Part shown: positions 52,093-61,235 of the stretch, in pieces
Numbering within the stretch: the first letter of the stretch is position 1
How the letters are laid out: each line of letters starts with the position of its first letter
NCBI GenBank assembly: GCA_902785945.1
Contig: CADAAR010000001.1
Location: 1-64,000 of the forward strand
Length of the DNA: 64,000 nucleotides
Direction: 5' to 3'
Origin: an uncultured Prevotellaceae bacterium
Lineage (GTDB): Bacteria > Bacteroidota > Bacteroidia > Bacteroidales > Bacteroidaceae
The notes under the pieces: model-generated
Told to the model about the DNA's origin: nothing
What the model saw: the letters and a program-made list of their open reading frames with translations, nothing else
Database searches by the model: none
Position numbers and translations under genes: made by a program

Positions 52093-53202
52093 ATGAAGAT
52101 AAAAGAAGATAATAAACGAATGAGATGGATGGTGAAAGTACTGCTGGTACTATTCACTATTCACTGTTCACTATTCCCTTCTTCTGCTCAGGTCTCTGTT
52201 GAGGCCAATGTGGATCGTATTGAGATGCTTGTAGGTCAGCAGGCTCATGTCACTTTGAAGGCTGTGGTGAAGGAGAATTCGAAAGTAGAGTTCCCCCAGT
52301 TCAAGGCTTCGGAATTCGTGACACCAGGTGTGGAAGTGCTGGCTGGTCAGTCGTTGGATGATAAGGAGATGGATAATGGCTGTGTTGAGAAGGCGATGGT
52401 CTATACACTGACTTCCTTCGATGATACCCTGTATTATCTGCCGCCTTTCACCGTTAAGGTCGATGGTAAACCTTATCAGAGTAAGAGTCTGGCATTGAAG
52501 GTGCTGACCATTGAAGTTGACACTACACATGTTGAGCAATTTTTCGGACCTAAGGATGTGCAGGATAATCCTTTCCTTTGGAGTGACTGGAGCCTCTCGT
52601 TTTGGTTGAGCGTTCTGTTGTTAATTCTCTTGGCCTTAGTATATTATCTATATATCCGTATGCGAGATAATAAGCCTATTATTACGCATATCCGCATCGT
52701 GAAGAAACTGTTGCCCCACCAGAAGGCTATGAAGGAAATCGAACAAATCAAGGCCGATAAGATGGTGTCATCAGAGAATCCGAAGGAGTATTATACGAAG
52801 CTGACAGATACACTCCGCAGGTATATTGAAGAGCGTTATGGCTTCAATGCGATGGAGATGACCAGCAGTGAGATTATCGAGAAACTGACTGCCTCTCAGG
52901 ACCAGAAGGCTCTCGCTGAACTGCGACAGTTGTTTACAACAGCCGACCTCGTGAAGTTTGCAAAATACTCTACGCTGATCAACGAGAACGACATGAACCT
53001 CGTGAATGCCATAGAGTTCATCAACCAGACAAAGTTGGAGAATGTGCCTACCGAAGAGGTGGTGAAACCGCAGTTGTCAGAGGCGGATGTACGTTCACAG
53101 AAGATGCGTCGTACGTTGAAAGGTGTCATCACAGTACTTATCATCTGCTGTGTCGCCTTGCTGTGCTATGTGGTATATACTGTTTATCAACAGATTAATT
53201 AA
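52093..53202 (+). CDS. BatD/DUF4381-like membrane protein of the Bat cluster
   Basis: A 369-residue membrane protein. A signal peptide ends at SSAQ (near residue 33), a periplasmic beta-rich domain runs to about 165, a helix follows (FWLSVLLLILLALVYYLYI), then a cytoplasmic helical part and a second helix near the C-terminus (GVITVLIICCVALLCYVVY). Such proteins stand between the DUF58 and batA genes in Bacteroidota; their task is not established. The signal-peptide residues LFTIHCSLF come from a heptamer array. ATG 52120 is an alternative start. Confidence 0.75.
   Translation: MKIKEDNKRMRWMVKVLLVLFTIHCSLFPSSAQVSVEANVDRIEMLVGQQAHVTLKAVVKENSKVEFPQFKASEFVTPGVEVLAGQSLDDKEMDNGCVEKAMVYTLTSFDDTLYYLPPFTVKVDGKPYQSKSLALKVLTIEVDTTHVEQFFGPKDVQDNPFLWSDWSLSFWLSVLLLILLALVYYLYIRMRDNKPIITHIRIVKKLLPHQKAMKEIEQIKADKMVSSENPKEYYTKLTDTLRRYIEERYGFNAMEMTSSEIIEKLTASQDQKALAELRQLFTTADLVKFAKYSTLINENDMNLVNAIEFINQTKLENVPTEEVVKPQLSEADVRSQKMRRTLKGVITVLIICCVALLCYVVYTVYQQIN
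52149..52176. repeat. Heptamer array inside a signal-peptide coding region
   Basis: ACTATTC, ACTATTC, ACTGTTC, ACTATTC, i.e. AGTGAAT on the opposite strand. Read in the sense of the gene it encodes LFTIHCSLF. Confidence 0.8.
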
Positions 53203-53210
53203 AAGAGAAG

Positions 53211-54209
53211 ATGGAATTTGCCAATAAAGAATATCTGTTTCTGCTCCTGCTGCTTATACCTTATATAATATGGTATATGATGTACAGGAAGAAAACGGAG
53301 CCCACCATGCGGATGAGCGACACGTTTGCCTTCCGTTATGCGCCGAAGAGCTGGAAGGTGCGCCTCATGCCCTTGTCTATGCTGCTCCGTATGCTGGCAT
53401 TTGTGATGATAGTCCTCGTGTTGGCTCGTCCTCAGACACAGAATTCGTGGAAGAACAAGTCGGTCGAGGGTATCGACATCATGCTGGCAATGGACGTTTC
53501 CACTTCCATGCTGGCAGAGGATTTGAAACCCAATCGTATTGAGGCTGCCAAACAGGTGGCTTCTGAGTTCATTGCAGGACGTCCGAATGATAATATCGGT
53601 CTTTCCATCTTTGCTGGCGAGGCGTTTACCCAGTGTCCGATGACTACCGATCACGCCTCTTTGATGAATCTTCTGCAGAATGTACGTACGGATATCGCTG
53701 CCCGTGGTCTTATTGAAGATGGTACTGCCATTGGTATGGGACTGGCTAATGCCGTTTCTCGTCTGAAAGACTCCAAGGCCAAAAGTAAGGTGGTTATCCT
53801 GCTGACGGATGGTAGTAACAACCGTGGTGATATTTCCCCGATGACGGCAGCAGAGATTGCCAGGAGTCTGGGCATCCGTGTCTATACCATCGGTGTGGGT
53901 ACGAATAAGGTGGCGCCTTATCCGATGCCTGTGGCTGGTGGTGTGCAGTATGTGAATATCCCTGTTGAGATCGACAATAAGATGCTCAGCGAGATTGCTG
54001 CTGCCACAGAGGGCGACTTCTATCGTGCCACGAATACTAAGGAACTGCGTAAGATATATCAGGAGATCGACCGACTGGAGAAGTCGAAGCTCAACGTGAA
54101 GCAGTTCAGCAAGAAGTATGAGGCTTATCAGCCTTTTGCCTTGATAGCTGTGTTGGCCTTGTTGCTTGAGATTCTACTACGTATAACTATATTTAGGAGG
54201 ATACCGTAA
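53211..54209 (+). CDS. batA: BatA, VWA-domain membrane protein
   Basis: A 332-residue protein with N-terminal helices (YLFLLLLLIPYIIWYMM, LLRMLAFVMIVLVLA), a periplasmic or cytoplasmic-facing VWA domain with the MIDAS residues in AMDVSTSMLAEDL, and a C-terminal helix. The Bat proteins were named from an aerotolerance locus in Bacteroides fragilis; their mechanism is unsettled. One base separates it from the next gene. Confidence 0.9.
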   Translation: MEFANKEYLFLLLLLIPYIIWYMMYRKKTEPTMRMSDTFAFRYAPKSWKVRLMPLSMLLRMLAFVMIVLVLARPQTQNSWKNKSVEGIDIMLAMDVSTSMLAEDLKPNRIEAAKQVASEFIAGRPNDNIGLSIFAGEAFTQCPMTTDHASLMNLLQNVRTDIAARGLIEDGTAIGMGLANAVSRLKDSKAKSKVVILLTDGSNNRGDISPMTAAEIARSLGIRVYTIGVGTNKVAPYPMPVAGGVQYVNIPVEIDNKMLSEIAAATEGDFYRATNTKELRKIYQEIDRLEKSKLNVKQFSKKYEAYQPFALIAVLALLLEILLRITIFRRIP

Positions 54210-54210
54210 G

Positions 54211-55887
54211 ATGTTTAGATTTGAAGACCCTATATATCTCTGGCTGTTAGTGCTGATACCTGTATTGGCGCTCGTCAGATTCATCTCTTACCGTAACCAG
54301 AAGAGAAAACTACGCAAGTTCGGCGATCCGAAATTGCTGAAGGAGTTGATGCCCGATGTGTCACGCTTCCGTCCTTCTGTTAAGTTCTGGATACTGTTGG
54401 CTGCTTTGGCACTTCTCATTGTCATGCTTGCCCGTCCTCAGATGGGTACGAAGATCAGTCAGGAGAAACGTACGGGTATTGAGACCATTATTGCCCTCGA
54501 TATCTCCAACTCCATGTTGGCAGAAGATATCGTGCCCAGTCGTCTGGACCGTAGTAAGATGATGGTGGAGAATCTGGTCGACCACTTCACCAATGATAAG
54601 ATTGGCTTGATTGTCTTTGCGGGTGATGCTTTTGTACAATTGCCCATCACCAGCGATTACGTGTCGGCCAAGATGTTCCTGTCGAGCATCGATCCTTCGA
54701 TGATGGCCACCCAGGGTACCGATATTGCTACGGCCATCAATATGGCTATGAACAGCTTCACGCAGGAAGAAGGCATCGGCAAGGCCATTATCGTGATTAC
54801 CGACGGTGAGGATCACGAGGGTGGGGCTCTCGAGGCTGCCGAGGCTGCCAAGAAGAAAGGCATGCGTGTTTATGTGCTGGGTGTGGGTTCTTCTCAAGGG
54901 GCGCCTATCCCCATTCCTGGAACGGGTAATTATATGAAGGATAATACCGGCAATACGGTGATGTCGGCTTTGAATGAAGATATGTGTAAGCAGGTGGCTG
55001 CGGCTGGTGGCGGTGTTTATATCCATGTTGAGAACAACAGCGCGGCCCAGCAGCAGTTGGATAACGAGCTCGATAAACTGTCGAAGAAAGAAACGTCTAC
55101 GACGGTCTACAGCGATTACGACGAGCAGTTCCAGGCCTTTGGTATTCTGGCCCTCCTCCTGCTGATCATTGAGATCTGTATCCTTGATCGTCGTAACCCC
55201 TTGCTGAAGAACCTCTCGCTCTTTGGTAAGCGCAAGGTGACCGTCACCATCTTGTTAATGCTGGTGGCTATGAACGGTATGGCCCAGACCGATCGTCAGT
55301 ATGTACGTCAGGGTAACAAACAGTATCGTGCAGGCGACTTTGCCAATGCCGAAGTGTCTTATCGCAAGGCTGTCGAGAAGAACCCCCGTAATCCTCAGGC
55401 TGCCTATAATCTGGGCAATGCGCTGATGGCTCAGAAGAAAGACTCTGCAGCTATTGAGCAGTTCCAGAATGCCGCCAAGTTAGAAACGAATCCCCTGCGA
55501 AAGTATCGTGCTTTCCACAACATGGGTGTTATCTGTCAGGGGCATAAGATGTATGGTGAGGCCATCGAGGCTTATAAGAATGCACTTAGGCTGAATCCGG
55601 AGGATAATGAGACACGTTACAACCTGGTTCTCTGTAAGCATCAGAAGAACAAGCAGGACCAGAATCAGCAACAGCAGCAACAGCAACAGGAAAAGAAAGA
55701 CGATAAGCAAAATCAGGATAAGCAAGATCAGAACAAAAATAAGCAGAAGGAGCAGAAACCTCAGATGAGTAAGGACAATGCCGAACAACTGCTCAATGCG
55801 GCCATGCAGCAGGAGAAACAGACGCAGGATCGTCTGAAGAAAGCTCAGCAGCAGCCCCAGCGCCGTCAGGTTCTGAAGAATTGGTAA
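54211..55887 (+). CDS. batBC: BatB-BatC fusion: VWA membrane protein joined to TPR protein
   Basis: A single 558-codon frame. Residues 1-330 match BatB: N-terminal helices, a VWA domain with ALDISNSMLAEDI (MIDAS) and ITDGEDHEGG, and a C-terminal helix (FGILALLLLIIEICIL). After a short loop a second signal-like helix appears at about 344-361 (VTVTILLMLVAMNGMAQ), then BatC TPRs (about 365-475) and a Gln/Lys-rich tail. BatB and BatC are separate genes in the described Bacteroides cluster, so this is a fusion or readthrough that keeps the BatC signal peptide inside the chain. Confidence 0.85.
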   Translation: MFRFEDPIYLWLLVLIPVLALVRFISYRNQKRKLRKFGDPKLLKELMPDVSRFRPSVKFWILLAALALLIVMLARPQMGTKISQEKRTGIETIIALDISNSMLAEDIVPSRLDRSKMMVENLVDHFTNDKIGLIVFAGDAFVQLPITSDYVSAKMFLSSIDPSMMATQGTDIATAINMAMNSFTQEEGIGKAIIVITDGEDHEGGALEAAEAAKKKGMRVYVLGVGSSQGAPIPIPGTGNYMKDNTGNTVMSALNEDMCKQVAAAGGGVYIHVENNSAAQQQLDNELDKLSKKETSTTVYSDYDEQFQAFGILALLLLIIEICILDRRNPLLKNLSLFGKRKVTVTILLMLVAMNGMAQTDRQYVRQGNKQYRAGDFANAEVSYRKAVEKNPRNPQAAYNLGNALMAQKKDSAAIEQFQNAAKLETNPLRKYRAFHNMGVICQGHKMYGEAIEAYKNALRLNPEDNETRYNLVLCKHQKNKQDQNQQQQQQQQEKKDDKQNQDKQDQNKNKQKEQKPQMSKDNAEQLLNAAMQQEKQTQDRLKKAQQQPQRRQVLKNW

Positions 55888-55891
55888 TGAA

Positions 55892-58471
55892 ATGAAGAGG
55901 TTATTAACTATATTCAGTTTGATGTTGGCCGTTATCACGGCTGTAGCCCAAACGCTGACGGCTTCGGCTCCCTCACATGTAGCCGTGGGAGAACAGTTCC
56001 GTCTTACCTATACTGTTAACACACAAAATGTCAGCGAGTTCAGGGCAGGTAATATTCCCGACGAACTGGAAGTGCTCATAGGTCCTAACCGTTCTATGCA
56101 GTCCAGCTATCAGATTATCAATGGTCATACCAGTTCTTCGTCGTCGATTACCTATACGTATATCGTGGTGCCTACGAAGAACGGTACATATACCATCCCC
56201 GCTGCTCATGTGGTTGTCGATGGCAAGAGCATCGCTTCTAACGCTGTCACCATCAAGGTGAGCGGTTCGTCTCAGGCTCATGGCGGCAACGCCACATCTC
56301 CTCGTCAGCAGCGTCAACAAGATAATGAACCGGAACTCAGAGATGCCGGTAGCCATATCTCAGGGTCTGACCTCTTTATCAAGGTGAGCGCTAACAAGAA
56401 GCGAGTCTACGAACAGGAACCCATTCTCTTGACCTATAAGGTCTATACGTTGGTTTCTTTGACGCAGTTGGAGGGTAAGATGCCCGACCTGAAGGGTTTC
56501 CACACGCAGGAGGTAGATCTCCCACAGCAGAAGAGTTTCAAGGTTGAGACGCTCAACGGTCGTCCGTATCGCACGGTGACGTGGAGCCAGTATGTCATGT
56601 TCCCTCAGCTCACGGGTAAGCTCACCATTCCCAGCATCACCTTCAATGGTATTGTGGTTCAGCAGAATCGTAACATCGATCCTTTCGAGGCCTTCTTCAA
56701 TGGTGGCTCCGGCTATGTCGAGGTGAAGAAACAGATCATTGCTCCCAGCATCGATATTCAGGTAGATCCGTTACCTCAGCGTCCGGCTAACTTCTCGGGT
56801 GGTGTGGGAAAATTCAGTATCTCCGCACAACTCGACAAGACCGAGGCCAAGGCCAATGATCCTATTTCCCTACGTGTCATCGTTAGTGGTGTGGGTAATC
56901 TGAAGCTCATCAAGCAGCCTCAGGTGGATTTCCCCAAAGACTTCGATAAGTACGATGCTAAGATTACTGATAAAACCAAGTTGACGGCTAATGGCGTAGA
57001 GGGCTCGATGATTTACGATATCCTGGCTGTGCCCCGTCATCCTGGCAAGTTTGAGATACCGCCCGTTGAGTTCGTGTTCTTCAATACGGCCACACAGAAA
57101 TACGAGACGGTCAAGTCGGAGGGCTTCACGCTCAATGTGGCCAAGGGCTCTGGTAGTGCGAAGGTGAGCGATTTCACTGGTCAGGAAGACCTGCAGCTGC
57201 TGAATAAGGATATCCGTCATATCAAGACGAATGCCAGCCAGCAGCACCCGCTCGACGATTTCTTCTTTGGCTCTACGGGCTACTGGTGCTCGCTCATCAT
57301 CCTGGCCATTATCTTCATCTCGCTCTTCGTTATCTTCCGTCAGCGGGCCATTGAGAATGCCAATATCACGAAGCAGCGTGGTAAGCGGGCCAACAAGGTG
57401 GCTACCAAACGTTTGAAGAAGGCATCGCGCCTTATGGCAGAAAATAAGCCCGGCGAGTTCTACGACGAGGTGCTTCGTGCCCTCTGGGGTTATGTGGGCG
57501 ACAAGCTGGCCATTCCTGTTGAACAGCTCTCTCACGACAATATCAGTCAGCGACTCACCGAGCGACAGGTCGACGAGGTGACCATCAGCGAGTTTATGGG
57601 TGCGCTCGACGAGTGTGAGTTCGAACGTTATGCACCTGGCGATCCGAAGGGCAATATGAACAAGGTTTACGATAAGGCCATGAATGCAATCGAGAAGATT
57701 GAGGATGTGATGAAGAAACGGCGCCCAGCCAAAACGACGGCAGTTGTTTTGCTGATGCTTTTGCTACCGTTGGGAGCTCAAGCCATCACGAAGGCTGAGG
57801 CTGACTCTGCCTATGTGCATGATGAATACCAAAAGGCCATCGACGGCTATGAGGCCCTGCTTAAGAAGGGTGTCTCTGCCGAACTGTACTATAACTTGGG
57901 TAATGCCTATTATCGCACAGAGAATATCACCCGTGCCGTGCTCAACTACGAACGGGCACTGTTGTTGTCGCCTAGCGATCCCGACATCCGCTTTAACCTG
58001 CAGATGGCTCGTTCGAAGACCATCGACAAGATTGTGCCCGAACAGGAGATGTTCTTCATCACCTGGTACCGTTCGCTGATCAATATGGCCAGTGTTGATG
58101 GCTGGGCTATGATTGCCCTCGTCTGTCTGGGACTTGCCATCATCCTGGCACTCATCTATCTCTTCTCTAATCAGATATGGCTGCGTAAGGTGGGCTTCTT
58201 CGGGGCTTTCCTGATGATTGTCATCTTTGTTTGCAGTAATATCTTTGCTCATCAGCAGAAGAATCAGTTGGTCAATCGCACGGGTGCCATCATCACCGAG
58301 TCGGCCGTCACCGTGAAGAGTACGCCTGCCAAGAATGGCATCGAGCTCTTTATTCTCCACGAGGGCACGAAGGTAACCATCATCGACAACTCGATGAAGG
58401 AGTGGAAGGAAATCCGTCTGGCCGATGGTAAGGAAGGCTGGATAGAGACCCGACAGATGGAGATGATTTGA
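55892..58471 (+). CDS. batDE: BatD-BatE fusion
   Basis: A single 859-codon frame. A signal peptide is followed by BatD beta-sandwich repeats to about 440, a helix near 463-483 (WCSLIILAIIFISLFVIF) and a cytoplasmic helical part. A second signal-like segment, TTAVVLLMLLLPLGAQA (about 614-632), begins a BatE-like part with TPRs (AYVHDEYQKAIDGYEALLKK), two helices and a C-terminal SH3-like domain (ITESAVTVKSTPAKNG to EGWIETRQM). The internal segment has a normal signal-peptidase site, so cleavage in the cell could release BatE. Confidence 0.85.
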   Translation: MKRLLTIFSLMLAVITAVAQTLTASAPSHVAVGEQFRLTYTVNTQNVSEFRAGNIPDELEVLIGPNRSMQSSYQIINGHTSSSSSITYTYIVVPTKNGTYTIPAAHVVVDGKSIASNAVTIKVSGSSQAHGGNATSPRQQRQQDNEPELRDAGSHISGSDLFIKVSANKKRVYEQEPILLTYKVYTLVSLTQLEGKMPDLKGFHTQEVDLPQQKSFKVETLNGRPYRTVTWSQYVMFPQLTGKLTIPSITFNGIVVQQNRNIDPFEAFFNGGSGYVEVKKQIIAPSIDIQVDPLPQRPANFSGGVGKFSISAQLDKTEAKANDPISLRVIVSGVGNLKLIKQPQVDFPKDFDKYDAKITDKTKLTANGVEGSMIYDILAVPRHPGKFEIPPVEFVFFNTATQKYETVKSEGFTLNVAKGSGSAKVSDFTGQEDLQLLNKDIRHIKTNASQQHPLDDFFFGSTGYWCSLIILAIIFISLFVIFRQRAIENANITKQRGKRANKVATKRLKKASRLMAENKPGEFYDEVLRALWGYVGDKLAIPVEQLSHDNISQRLTERQVDEVTISEFMGALDECEFERYAPGDPKGNMNKVYDKAMNAIEKIEDVMKKRRPAKTTAVVLLMLLLPLGAQAITKAEADSAYVHDEYQKAIDGYEALLKKGVSAELYYNLGNAYYRTENITRAVLNYERALLLSPSDPDIRFNLQMARSKTIDKIVPEQEMFFITWYRSLINMASVDGWAMIALVCLGLAIILALIYLFSNQIWLRKVGFFGAFLMIVIFVCSNIFAHQQKNQLVNRTGAIITESAVTVKSTPAKNGIELFILHEGTKVTIIDNSMKEWKEIRLADGKEGWIETRQMEMI

Positions 58472-58482
58472 TTCTTAGATAG

Positions 58483-59178
58483 ATGGACTTTCAACCGATC
58501 ATAGATTTCGATAAGCAGTTGTTGCTCCTGCTCAATGGCAGCGAGTCGCTCTTTCTCGACTCTATGGTCGTTACGCTGACCACAGCCTGGACGTGGGTGC
58601 CGCTCTATATCAGTCTCTTGATAGTTGTCATCAAGAACAGCGATTCTGCCATGAAGATTGTTCTCACTTTGGCAGCGACTGGTCTTTGTGTTCTCCTTGC
58701 AGGTACGGTCGATGACACCATCGTCAAACCCCTGGTAGGCCGTTGGCGCCCAACACGCGATCCCGAGATAGGACTTCTGGTGGATATCGTCGATGGCTAT
58801 CGTGGAGGCGATTACGGTTTCTTCTCTGCCCATGCTGCCAACACCTTCAGCATCGCCATCTTCTTCTGTTGGCTGGTGCGCTGTCGTCTGCTTTCCATTG
58901 CCCTGGTGTTGTGGTCGCTCACCAACTGTTGGACGCGACTTTACCTGGGTGTTCATTTCCCGGGCGACATTCTGGTTGGTCTCTGTTGGGGCGGCCTTGT
59001 TGGAACGGGCGTCTATATCCTCTATCGCTATTGTGTGACTAAATGGGTTGGACCCTATACTTTTTCATCGCTTGCTTATACCCGGACAGGTTTCAACCGT
59101 AGCGATGCCGATTTGCCTGTGTGCGTGTTGGTGTTCACACTGATCTATGCCGTCTTGCGTGCCTGTCTCGCATCATAA
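58483..59178 (+). CDS. PAP2-family membrane phosphatase
   Basis: A 231-residue membrane protein with about five helices and the three PAP2 motifs: KPLVGRWRPTR (near residue 82), FFSAHAANTFS in place of PSGH (near 112), and TRLYLGVHFPGDIL (near 147). Such enzymes act on undecaprenyl pyrophosphate, lipid A phosphates or phosphatidic acid; the substrate is unknown. It lies 11 bases after the Bat genes. Confidence 0.88.
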   Translation: MDFQPIIDFDKQLLLLLNGSESLFLDSMVVTLTTAWTWVPLYISLLIVVIKNSDSAMKIVLTLAATGLCVLLAGTVDDTIVKPLVGRWRPTRDPEIGLLVDIVDGYRGGDYGFFSAHAANTFSIAIFFCWLVRCRLLSIALVLWSLTNCWTRLYLGVHFPGDILVGLCWGGLVGTGVYILYRYCVTKWVGPYTFSSLAYTRTGFNRSDADLPVCVLVFTLIYAVLRACLAS

Positions 59179-59193
59179 TTTCTTTGTAAAACC

Positions 59194-60420
59194 ATGATTG
59201 ATCCGAAACATATTCATATCAGCGATTATCAATATCCGCTCCCCGACGAGCGTATCGCCAAGTTCCCCATCGCCCAGCGCGACCATTCCAAACTGCTGGT
59301 CTATCGTCACGGTGAAGTGGGAGAGGATGTTTTCTACCACCTGCCCGACTATCTGCCGAAGGGTAGTCTGATGGTGTTTAATAATACCAAGGTCATTCAG
59401 GCCCGCATGCACTTCCGCAAGTCAACGGGTGCCTTGATAGAGGTGTTCCTGTTGGAGCCTGCAGAGCCTTCCGACTACGAACTGATGTTCCAGACCTCTG
59501 GCCATTGTGCCTGGTATTGTCTGGTGGGCAATCTGAAGAAGTGGAAAGAGGGCACGCTTGAGCGTGAGATTACCATCCACCAAAGTCCGGTCACCGTTAA
59601 GGCTACGCGAGGCCCTATCCATGGCACATCCCACCGCATCGATTTCGAGTGGACGGGTGGTGTTTCCTTCGCAGAAGTGATCGACGCGATGGGTGAACTG
59701 CCCATTCCGCCTTATCTCAATCGTGAGACGCAGGAGAGCGACAAGACCACTTACCAGACGGTCTATTCTAAAATCAAGGGTAGTGTGGCGGCTCCTACGG
59801 CAGGTCTTCACTTCACCGACCAGGTGCTGCAGGCCATCGATGCGGCTGGCATCGACCGTGAGGAACTCACGCTGCATGTGGGTGCGGGTACGTTCAAGCC
59901 TGTGAAGAGTGAGGAAATCGAGGGGCATGAGATGCATACGGAGTTTATCAGCGTGCGTCGTTCTACCATTCAGAAACTCATCTCCCACGATGCTTCCGCC
60001 ATCGCTGTCGGAACCACGAGTGTCCGTACGCTCGAGAGTCTCTACTACATGGGCTTGAAGGTGATGCAGAACCCCGATCTTTCCGAAGAGCAGCTCCACG
60101 TGGCCCAATGGGAACCGTATGAAATAGTGAATAGTGAAAAACGAATAGTGAATAGTGTGGAGGCGCTGAAAGCCTTGGCGGCCTGGATGGATGCCAGAGG
60201 TTTGGAGGTGCTTCATTCCAGTACCCAGATCATTATTGCCCCGGGCTACGACTACAAGATTGTCAAGATGCTCGTCACGAATTTCCACCAGCCGCAGTCC
60301 ACGCTGTTGCTGTTGGTAAGTGCCTTTGTCAAAGGCGACTGGCGGAAGATTTATGATTATGCCTTAGCTCACGATTTCCGTTTCCTGAGCTACGGCGATT
60401 CTTCGTTGCTTATTCCTTAG
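59194..60420 (+). CDS. queA: S-adenosylmethionine:tRNA ribosyltransferase-isomerase QueA
   Basis: A 408-residue enzyme making epoxyqueuosine in tRNA. YPLPDERIAKFPIAQRDHSKLLVY at the start, SVAAPTAGLHFT near residue 200 and TNFHQPQSTLLLLVSAF near 360 are signatures. Between WEPYE and EALKAL the chain has the insert IVNSEKRIVNS, encoded by a heptamer array (60126-60157). The array would be closed by two stops if its second and third units matched consensus; three substitutions turn TAG TGA into AAA CGA. The 3' end overlaps the convergent TrmH gene by 11 bases. Confidence 0.94.
   Translation: MIDPKHIHISDYQYPLPDERIAKFPIAQRDHSKLLVYRHGEVGEDVFYHLPDYLPKGSLMVFNNTKVIQARMHFRKSTGALIEVFLLEPAEPSDYELMFQTSGHCAWYCLVGNLKKWKEGTLEREITIHQSPVTVKATRGPIHGTSHRIDFEWTGGVSFAEVIDAMGELPIPPYLNRETQESDKTTYQTVYSKIKGSVAAPTAGLHFTDQVLQAIDAAGIDREELTLHVGAGTFKPVKSEEIEGHEMHTEFISVRRSTIQKLISHDASAIAVGTTSVRTLESLYYMGLKVMQNPDLSEEQLHVAQWEPYEIVNSEKRIVNSVEALKALAAWMDARGLEVLHSSTQIIIAPGYDYKIVKMLVTNFHQPQSTLLLLVSAFVKGDWRKIYDYALAHDFRFLSYGDSSLLIP
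60126..60157. repeat. Heptamer array inside queA
   Basis: AGTGAAT, AGTGAAA, AACGAAT, AGTGAAT, AGTG. It is read through in frame as IVNSEKRIVNS, in a loop absent from other QueA proteins I know. Confidence 0.85.
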
Positions 60421-61231
60421 CGCGCAGTTGCCAGAAGGCAACGGCAGCAGCAGCGGCTACATTCAGCGAGTCGACACCGTGGGCCATCGGTATGCGTACC
60501 ACGTAGTCGGCGCCGTTGATGGTTTCCTGAGGTAGTCCGTCACCTTCCGTACCCATGATGATGGCCAGACGTTCTTCACTGGCTACTGTCTCATCGTCGA
60601 TGGATACAGACTTGTCTGTCAGCGCCATCGCAGCCGTCTTGTAGCCGTAGTCATGCAGCGTGTCGTAGTGGTCTAACCAGGTCCAAGGCACGAGAAACAC
60701 ACTTCCCATCGACACACGTACGGCCCTGCGGTTCAGTGGATCGCAGCTGTTTCTGGTCAGCAGCACGGCGTCGATATCCAAGGCTGCCGCCGAACGGAAG
60801 ATGGCACCGATATTCGTTGTGTCCACCACACCGTCGATCACCACCACACGCTTCTGCCTTTTCTTGGTGGTCAGCGTCTGCAATAGTTTGCTGGCAGGTT
60901 GTTCTTGGGGTCTTCGCATCGCACAGAGCACCCCTCGTGTCAGCGTGTAGCCCGTCAGCTGCTCCAACAATGCCCTGTCGCCCGTATATACGGGAATCTC
61001 TCCGCATTGGTTGATGATGGCCTTGGCGTCGCCCTCGATATGCCTGCGCTCACAGAGCAGCGCCACGGGTTCGAAGCCGGCATTCAGCGCCACTTGTATC
61101 ACCTTCGGACTCTCTGCGATGAAGATGCCTTTCTGCGGCTCCATCTTATTGCGCAGCTGGGCTTCCGTCAGCGTAGAGAACAACTCCACACCGGGCTCTG
61201 TCAGCGATGTAATCTCTATGATTCTTGCCAT
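60410..61231 (-). CDS. TrmH/SpoU-family RNA methyltransferase
   Basis: A 273-residue SPOUT methyltransferase: substrate-binding N-domain (about 1-110), then NIGAIFRSAAALDIDAVLLT, IMGTEGDGLPQ and IPMAHGVDSLNVAAAAAVAF. Its target (rRNA or tRNA ribose) cannot be told from sequence. It starts four bases after prmA ends, so the two are probably cotranscribed on the minus strand. Confidence 0.88.
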   Translation of the reverse strand: MARIIEITSLTEPGVELFSTLTEAQLRNKMEPQKGIFIAESPKVIQVALNAGFEPVALLCERRHIEGDAKAIINQCGEIPVYTGDRALLEQLTGYTLTRGVLCAMRRPQEQPASKLLQTLTTKKRQKRVVVIDGVVDTTNIGAIFRSAAALDIDAVLLTRNSCDPLNRRAVRVSMGSVFLVPWTWLDHYDTLHDYGYKTAAMALTDKSVSIDDETVASEERLAIIMGTEGDGLPQETINGADYVVRIPMAHGVDSLNVAAAAAVAFWQLRAKE

Positions 61232-61235
61232 CGGT

